Shown here piece by piece: positions 57,625 to 64,000 of a stretch of 64,000 nucleotides of DNA. Both the position numbers and the translations under genes were made by a program. The DNA is taken from NCBI RefSeq assembly GCF_016097555.1, contig NC_054702.1:63836682-63900681 (forward strand). The letters are read 5' to 3'. Every line of letters begins with the position of its first letter. The first letter of the stretch is position 1. Source of the DNA: Gigantopelta aegis (lineage: Eukaryota > Mollusca > Gastropoda > Neomphalida > Peltospiridae). The notes under the pieces are model-generated. The model made no database searches, was not told the DNA's origin, and saw only the letters and a program-made list of their open reading frames with translations.

Positions 57625-57790
57625 GGTACACACAGACACACACACACACGCACGCGCGCACACACACACACAAACAACACACACACACACACGTATATGT
57701 ACACACGCGCACACACACACACATCCACACACACATCCATCCACACGCACACGTACACGAACACACACACACGTACACACACACAACATA
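57625..57790. repeat. (CA)n-rich microsatellite in intron 2 of copy B
   Basis: Imperfect CA repeats with CG and GT interruptions. Open frames on both strands here are by-products. Confidence 0.95.
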
Positions 57791-58246
57791 ACCCATGAGC
57801 TACAGAGGGGGACTTGCGCCTTTTCGAAGCTTCTTCATCTTTTCTATGATCCAAAGATGGAAAACTTGCGCCTTCTCCAACACTCATCTCCAACCCCGAC
57901 CCCGACCCCGACTTCGCCATGATCCGAAGAGGAAAAACTCCCCTTCGCTTCGTCCCATAAGAATACTGTACACTGAAACAAAATTGCCTTTCTCCTCTTC
58001 TAAGTGGATTATGGGTTCGTCCTACACAAATGTTCACCAAAAAAGATAAGCTCTTATGTTATTCATATATACCGTACATAATATATTGACATAATTATAT
58101 ACCACCAGTTTCTCTTTTTCATTGCTGTCGGACTGACAATAAATATCAGACCTAGACATTTGTCTTGACAAACTAACACAACAGATTTATAATCATAAAT
58201 GTTTTTTGACATGATAAGAAATGTAATTGTGTATTATTCATTACAG
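57791..58246. other. Rest of intron 2, copy B
   Basis: Includes a GACCCC tandem run (57895-57912). No gene or element recognised. Confidence 0.4.
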
Positions 58247-58642
58247 GGCATTGTGTGGGGAGTCGCCTTTCAAGTAACTGGGAAGGAACAAGTAACCAGA
58301 GCTCTAGACCACCTCACTAACCGGGAATGCACGAATGGCGGCTACACGAGCCTCGTGACGACATTCTACCCCCGGGACAAGAACAATTGTGTTCCCGTCC
58401 TGGTGTTCACGGCCACTGAAGACAACCCGTGTTACCTTGGAGACGCCGATCTGCCTCAGATGTCCAAGCAGATCGTCACCGCCAAAGGGCACGCCGGCAG
58501 CAACGTGGAGTACGTCACTAAAATTGCCGATTACGTCCGAAAGCACATTCCGGAAGACAACGACGAGCATCTGTTTGACCTTGATAAAAGAGTCCGTGAG
58601 GATCTGAAGACCTTGAACGCTTGTGTTGTCACCTACTGGTGA
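58247..58642 (+). CDS. ChaC copy B, exon 3
   Basis: Residues 74-204 after acceptor TTCATTACAG: WGVAFQV, catalytic-type glutamate in NRECTNGGY, FYPRDKNNC, NPCYLG, NVEYVTKI and DEHLFDL, ending LNACVVTYW and TGA. The length (204 residues for the whole protein) is close to vertebrate ChaC enzymes. Cys replaces Phe of copy A in NPxYLG. A candidate polyadenylation signal AATAAA is at 58860-58865. Confidence 0.95.
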   Translation, partial: GIVWGVAFQVTGKEQVTRALDHLTNRECTNGGYTSLVTTFYPRDKNNCVPVLVFTATEDNPCYLGDADLPQMSKQIVTAKGHAGSNVEYVTKIADYVRKHIPEDNDEHLFDLDKRVREDLKTLNACVVTYW

Positions 58643-59473
58643 TTCACGCCGGAAATCGGCACGGATGGTTTTTGGACAGAAATTTTAGGAATATGGCCAT
58701 CCCATTCAATTAAATCTTCAACTTATAGTAGATTTGCGATGCATATCAGTTAATTTTTTCATTGCTGAAGACTACTGGCGCACTAGCGACCATGTCATCA
58801 TGATCTAGACTATGTGATGGAGCTGTTTGACTCAAATTTACACATTTGTCGAGAGTTGTAATAAAAGCTAATTATGTCACTCTTGCTATAGACTGGACTG
58901 TTTGAAAATACGGGGACATTTCATGACAAAATTAATAATATTAACATGGGCATAAATGTAATGACATGGTATTTTCTTGAACAATGAAATAAGCTCAACG
59001 TTAATTAGCTACTAGCAAAAGGCGTAATTGACAAGAACATAGGGAAAAGAGACACATATTTTTCTGTGCGATGTGGCTGATAGAAAATTATTTTTATTCG
59101 TAGTTTAGCTTGGGGTTTTGACGTTTCTATCATATACATAAAATAATGTGATGACATTAATGCGACTGTCGTCAAAGCATTTGGATTTTTAAAACAGCAA
59201 TACTAAGTTGGTTTTGATAATTGTCTTCTTTAAGGATACAGTTTGACTGGTTTTCAAAACACCGAGCGTCTGGAAACAAAGAATGGATATCTGATATTTC
59301 TATATCCTGCATTTGATGGATAGATCTGAAAGAAATCGTGGAAATGAATCACTTTTCTACAAAATAGTACAAATAAATAAATGAAAGCAAAAAAAAAAAA
59401 AAAAAAAAAAAATCAACACCAACCACCAAATTACAACCCTGCAAGGACTCTTATAATCACAAGTTGTTATCTA
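58643..59473. other. 3' flank of copy B and spacer
   Basis: Contains the uninterrupted version of the site occupied by a solo LTR after copy A (GAAATTTTAGGAATATGGCC onward). A poly-A run is at 59390-59411. Confidence 0.6.
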
Positions 59474-59800
59474 CCGGCCTCGGTGACATAGTAGTTAAGA
59501 CATGTAACTGGTGGGTATTGGGTTCACTCCCCGGTTCCGGCTCCCACCAACTGACGAGGTGAAAGACCACTACACCGACTTCTGTCTCTCGCGAACTAGT
59601 AACCACTAACCCACTGTCCCAGACAGTCAGTCCAGATAACTGAGCTGTATGCCCAGTTGGATATAAGCATGAAAAACTAAGCTGAAAGGAACTCGTTATC
59701 TAGCTGGGTTTTTTTTTATTTCATTTCCATGTTTATTCAAGCACGCTTTCCAGGCAGGTTTCCTGGGCGCTGGCTTAACCACCAAGCCACTGAGGATGGT
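59474..59800. mobile_element. SINE-II pair, duplicate of 41158-41490
   Basis: Same inverted SINE-II arrangement as in unit 1. Confidence 0.7.
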
Positions 59801-59837
59801 AGATAACGTCTTTATAATAATACATGATTGTATGAAA

Positions 59838-60430
59838 GTTTAGACAGTATGAAAGTTTGGATGTCAAACATTTTAGAGGGAAAACCAACTTCATGTTTCT
59901 ATTGGTGGCATGGTATCTTCCATAGAGACCATCCTACAGAGATGATAGCACATACCACAACCTTTTATATACCAGTCTTGGTGCACTGGCAAGAGCGAGA
60001 CGTAGCCCAGTGGTAAAGCGTTCGCTTGATGCGCGGTCAGTTTGGGGTCGATCCCGCCATTGGGCCCATTGGGCTATTTCTCGCTCTAGCCAGTGCACCA
60101 CGACTGGTACATCAAAGGCCGTGGTATGTGTTATCCTGTCTATGGGATGGTGCATATAAAAGATCCCTTGCTGCTAATCGAAAAGAGTAGCCCATGAAGT
60201 GGCGACAGCGGGTTTCCTGCCTCAATATCTGTGTGGTCCTTAACCATATGTCCGACGCCATATGACCGTAAATAAAATGTGTTGAGTGCGTTGTTAAATA
60301 AACCATTTTCTTCCTTCCTTGGTGCACTGGCTGGACCGAGAAATAGTCCAACGGGCCCACCGACTGGGATCGATTCTAGACCGGCAGCGCATCAGGCGAG
60401 CGGTTTACCACTGAACTACGTCCCACTCTG
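59838..60430 (-). mobile_element. Nested SINE-I pair, duplicate of 41518-42103
   Basis: Outer minus SINE (59838-59990 and 60332-60430) interrupted by a plus SINE-I (59991-60317). The target duplication CTTGGTGCACTGGC (59977-59990, 60318-60331) is intact here. Confidence 0.9.
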
Positions 60431-60710
60431 CGTAAGAAAATGTCCTTGCAGTATGACAGTCTTTGCAGAGTTGTTGTTTGTTGGTTGGTTTTGTTTTTGT
60501 TGGGGGTTGGGGTGTAGGGTGGGATGTTTGTTTCGTGTTGTTTTCTGTTGTTGTTTTTTTGTCCAGGATAGTGTAGTAATATTATTACACCGACGCCATT
60601 GAACCGCTAGAACTCACTCTGGTCAGAAGGGCGAGTGCTTGTAAATGAGAGGTGATAGAACACGATGGTACCACCAGTCAAACTGTCCGCGGGCACTCAG
60701 CTTCCTGGGC

Positions 60711-60985
60711 CCCGTTCCACGAAGCCATCTTAGCCCTAAGATTAACTTAAGTACATAGGGTAGCTATGCGCTTACGGTAATCTTAGGGTTAAGATCGTTT
60801 CGTGGAACGGGCCCTGAACACCACTGGTTCGTGAATAGTTAATTTTCATTTAAACTTAGCTTCGTCCTTATGTCCTTTTAAGCACGCTGTCCTGGGCACA
60901 TACCTCAGCTATCCGTGCATAGGGTACCTTATGCGCTTACGGTAATCTTAGGGCTAAGATCGTTTCGTGGGACGGGGTCCTGGAC
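60711..60985. mobile_element. Hairpin MITE plus a partial second copy
   Basis: A complete hairpin (about 60711-60815) matches 42400-42504. A further right half (about 60917-60985, GCGCTTACGGTAATCTTAGG) follows after about 100 bp of SINE-II-like sequence that unit 1 lacks, so unit 2 gained a small local duplication or unit 1 lost it. Confidence 0.75.
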
Positions 60986-61168
60986 AGTGGGTTAGTGTGT
61001 GGGTTTTTGTTTTGTTTTTTGTTAGTGGTTAATGGGAGATAAGTCGGTATATTAGTCTTACACCTACCCACCGAGTCGTTGAACCCACTCTGGGTGGGAG
61101 CCGGTAAAGAGATGCCAACCCAGTACCTACACCACAGACCGGTTTGTAAAATAGTTGTCGTCACAAGC

Positions 61169-61177
61169 TGATGCAAT
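61169..61177 (+). promoter_or_regulatory. TGATGCAAT response element, copy C
   Basis: Same motif and spacing as at 42697-42705; TATAAAAA follows at 61251-61258. Conservation is expected from the recent duplication and is not independent evidence of function. Confidence 0.55.
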
Positions 61178-61250
61178 TTCAGGTCAACAATTATTCTGAC
61201 CAATCACGCGGAAGAGTACTCCAGTTCACACAAAATGATTGGTTGAAAGA

Positions 61251-61258
61251 TATAAAAA
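61251..61258 (+). promoter_or_regulatory. TATA box of copy C
   Basis: TATAAAAA 131 nt before the ATG, as in copy B. CCAAT and ATTGG flanks are kept; the E-box of copy B is changed to CACGCG. Confidence 0.65.
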
Positions 61259-61389
61259 CCGGCTGTGACAGCTCGGATAAACAAACACCAGTATACACAT
61301 ACTGTTTTAGGTCCAGTACTTACACGTGTGTGAGTTATAAACGATAAAAGTCTCACACAGTGGTACCGCGCTCAGGTCAACCGATTACC

Positions 61390-61572
61390 ATGAACTGCGA
61401 CAAACTGGTGGACGAACTCTTGAAGAAGAACCCTACCATATGGGTGTTCGGCTACGGGTCGCTGTTGTGGAAACCCAACTTCGAGCACAAGTCGAGAAGG
61501 GTGGGTCACATCCGAGGGTTTGTTCGAAGATTTTGGCAGGGAAACACAACTTACAGAGGAACACCGAATGAG
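61390..61572 (+). CDS. ChaC copy C, exon 1 (gene continues past the window)
   Basis: Residues 1-61, MNCDKLVDELLKKNPTIW through VFGYGSLLW, RVGHIRGFVRRFWQGN to TPNE, donor GTAATT, phase 0. Almost identical to copy B. No exon 2 lies within the window. The frame stays open into the intron and through a SINE to 61932, which is not a real coding extension. Confidence 0.93.
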
Positions 61573-61614
61573 GTAATTATTTCACTGTGTTATTTTTTGT
61601 GTGACACACACACA

Positions 61615-62015
61615 GACAGAAAGAAAGAAAGAAAGAAAGAAATGTTTTATTTAACGACGCACTCAACACATTTTATTTACGGTTATATGGCGTCAGACAT
61701 ATGGTTAAGGACCACACAGATTTTGAGAGGAAACCCGCTGTCGCCACTACATGGGCTACTCTTCCGATTAGCAGCAAGGGATCTTTTATTTGCGCTTCCC
61801 ACAGGCAGGATAGCACAAACCATGGCCTTTGTTGAACCAGTTATGGATCACTGGTCGGTGCAAGTGGTTTACACCTACCCATTGAGCCTTGCGGAGCACA
61901 CACTCAGGGTTTGGAGTCGGTATCTGGATTAAAAATCCCATGCCTCGACTGGGATCCGAACCCAGTACCTACCAGCCTGTAGACCGATGGCCTGCCACGA
62001 CGCCACCGAGGCCGG

Positions 62016-62016
<1 letters not shown>
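61615..62016 (-). mobile_element. SINE-I, head H2, tail T1, absent from copy B intron
   Basis: (GAAA)n end, T1 tail, core, H2 head ending CACCGAGGCCGGT on the + strand. Copy B has plain CA/GA repeat at the matching place, so this copy inserted after the duplication (or was lost from B). ACACAGA on each side is compatible with a target duplication but lies in microsatellite. Confidence 0.9.
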
Positions 62017-62051
<35 letters not shown>

Positions 62052-62258
62052 TATACACACAGACACACACGCACGCACACAGACACACACACACACACAC
62101 ACACACACATTCCATTCCGTGTGTTATTTTAGACAAGGGTGGAAATCTCGCACCCGCCTCTAAATCCGACACTGGGGACTGCTGTATGTACGTACTGAAG
62201 ATACCACACCACACCACACCACACCACACCACACCACACCATACCACACCACACCATA

Positions 62259-62297
<39 letters not shown>

Positions 62298-62440
62298 AAC
62301 ACACAAATACACACGTACACACACATACACACGCTCGTACACACACTCATACATACACAAACATACACAAATACACACGTACACACACATACACATACAC
62401 ACGCACACGCACACACAAACACAAACACACACACCGCCCC
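62017..62440. repeat. GA/CA and ACCACACC repeats, copy C intron 1
   Basis: Counterparts of 43133-43620 with different run lengths. Confidence 0.9.
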
Positions 62441-62494
62441 TGACACAATATAATATTCTAATCCTATGCAAGTAATACCTGTTAACTTTGATGT

Positions 62495-63020
62495 ATGACA
62501 ATATAAAATATTATATTTATATTATGAAAATAAGAAAAGCCAAATTAAACAAAGATGCCATTAAAAATATTATATATGAAAAGCTGAATGTTGAAAAATT
62601 TAGATTTTATAAAAGTTGTAACTAAAGAATTTGATGAGTATTGGTCACCTTGGTTCAGTGTTTTAGAAACAAGTAACAATTAATAGGAACATATTGTGAT
62701 AAGAGCAGAGAAATGTAAGGTTGGTAATACAGTTTGTTACGTATGATGGACATATATAACTCGGGACTTGTCTAAAACCTGTTGTTCTTTTTCTACATCA
62801 GTCTTCTGTATGTGTGTGTGTGCGTGTGTATGTGTGTATCTGTGTACATGAGATAGTTAGTTTGTGGGGGGGGGGGGGGTTGTTGCTTTGGTATAATGTT
62901 TTCTCGTTTTTATTTTGTGCAGTTATGTCTATTCATGTGTGTAAGGTAATGTATCAGGGCCCCATCCCTGACATTGCCAAATTGTTTTTGCTGGGACAAT
63001 AAATAATTTAAAAAAAAAAA
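62495..63020 (+). mobile_element. Possible LINE 3' end, duplicate of 43655-44165
   Basis: Aligns with the unit 1 copy, with small indels and a G run at 62867-62879; ends in a longer A run. Confidence 0.3.
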
Positions 63021-63475
63021 AAAAAAAACTTTGATGTATGTTTATACTTTACAATAAAACAAACGTCACATGTAGGCCTATACGTTTATAGCTTCCCTAT
63101 TTCCTTCCAGGTGCAGCAGGTTAAAATGAACAGGCATACTTTATGTACGTCTGTCACTGTGTCATGTTGAGGAAATGGTTTCAGTATTAAACTGGGTTTT
63201 GGGTGGGTTTTCTTTATCCTGTATAAAGATAAAAACAAATCTAGCTTGTGCCACACATTAAAATGTGTGCCCTCCCCTACTAGAAATTACCCCCACCCCC
63301 GCCATTTCAAATATCGTTACTACAGGCCTGTTGTAACTTCAGTTCTGTTTAATGCAACATAAAGAGCTTATTCGGAAATTAGGCATCCCTCCAAATATGT
63401 AACGAGAAATCTTTCCACCTTTTTAGTAAAGCGCCCTCCAAACTCCTATAGCGATATGTGCCGCTCTATATTCGA

Positions 63476-63600
63476 TTAGGTAGGACTTTCCTTTGGCACT
63501 GTCATGTATAAAAAAAAAAAACATTATAAATACTTACAATAAATAGAGTTAGGTTAGGGTTAGGATTAGGATTAGTGACAGTGCCACAGGAAAGTCCTTC
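63476..63600. repeat. Foldback with TTAGGG-like repeats, copy C intron
   Basis: Same stem as 53310-53425; the telomere-like run differs by small changes. Confidence 0.65.
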
Positions 63601-63904
63601 CTTCGATTATAATATAAAATGTCTTGTTTTTACAGACAGATTAAACGGGTGTCAATACTGGGTTATTGACGTTCGATAAATATGTGAGAAAATTGTTTAT
63701 ATCACGTTCAGTGTAACAGCTGCCCGGTACGCACGCCTAATATATTCACGTGTCATTGTAGTATAGCTTGTGTGTGGTATGCGTGTTGGTGTTTTGTCCT
63801 GTGACACAAAGCTTTCATCTAACTGTATTGCTGTGTGACGTTCATTTTCCACTTGTACAGTCGTTAAAGAGCACTGAATAAACACGTGTGATGTACTAAA
63901 TTAA

Positions 63905-64000
63905 TTAAAGGGACATACCCTAGTTTTTAAACACTAAGGCATGTTTTTGACTATTAGAGCCGTTTTTTTGTAACTGAAATCATACTTTACTTAGATTTTA
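63905..64000. mobile_element. TTAA-target MITE, cut by the window edge
   Basis: Left end TTAAAGGGACATACCCTAG; aligns with 56982 onward. Confidence 0.85.

Larger units (their letters stand above)
58247..64000. repeat. Segmental duplication, unit 2 (runs off the window)
   Basis: Aligns with unit 1 starting at 38642. The last base of the window corresponds to about 57070 in unit 1, so exon 2 of copy C should lie roughly 350 bp beyond the edge if no further insertion intervenes. Confidence 0.9.

Noticed and set aside
61360-61932. 190-codon frame fusing ChaC copy C exon 1 to a SINE-derived peptide
   Set aside because: It crosses a conserved splice donor and a young SINE; copies A and B splice at the same point. 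Only intron retention could give it.

Overview
The window is animal DNA, most likely from a mollusc. It is AT-rich, intron-rich and crowded with microsatellites, tRNA-headed SINEs of a kind I associate with molluscan genomes, small inverted-repeat DNA transposons (MITEs), a Ty3/gypsy element and a Crypton. The species cannot be named from the sequence alone.

The only convincing host genes are three ChaC-type gamma-glutamylcyclotransferases (glutathione-degrading, CHAC1-like), all on the + strand. Copy A has exons at 28697-28879, 34398-34433 and 38642-39073. Copy B has exons at 42918-43100, 57424-57459 and 58247-58642. Copy C shows only exon 1 (61390-61572) and runs off the right edge. All junctions seen are phase 0, and exon 2 is a 36-nt micro-exon. 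B and C carry near-identical promoters with a TATA box and a TGATGCAAT motif, the amino-acid/ER-stress (ATF4-C/EBP) response element known from vertebrate stress genes including CHAC1. From copy A's last exon onward the DNA is a tandem segmental duplication with a period of about 19.6 kb (38642-58246 versus 58247 to the window end).

Because B and C introns are paralogous, each serves as an empty-site control for the other. Intron 1 of B holds three insertions absent from C: an 8.7-kb LTR retrotransposon composite (44421-53080), a 233-bp MITE with 5-bp target duplication (53476-53708), and a 3.0-kb Crypton (53810-56836) that itself carries a 451-bp MITE. C holds one SINE absent from B (about 61615-62016).

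Region by region: 1-28.6 kb is intergenic and repeat-dominated, with one possible cysteine-rich exon (3183-3388, minus), a MITE whose terminal repeat has expanded into a satellite (1885-2830), a solo LTR inside a hAT-type MITE (4217-5820), SINE arrays and long microsatellites. 28.7-39 kb is copy A with repeat-filled introns (minisatellites, a 287-bp palindrome, several MITE families). 39-44.4 kb is the A/B intergenic DNA, B promoter and exon 1. 44.4-57.4 kb is B intron 1 with its transposon load. 57.4-64 kb is the rest of B, the duplicated spacer and the start of C.

The gypsy element has the pol order protease-integrase-RT-RNase H, the Gmr1-like order, rather than the usual gypsy order. Coordinates of exons, target duplications and terminal repeats were read directly; family names of SINEs and MITEs are inferred from structure.
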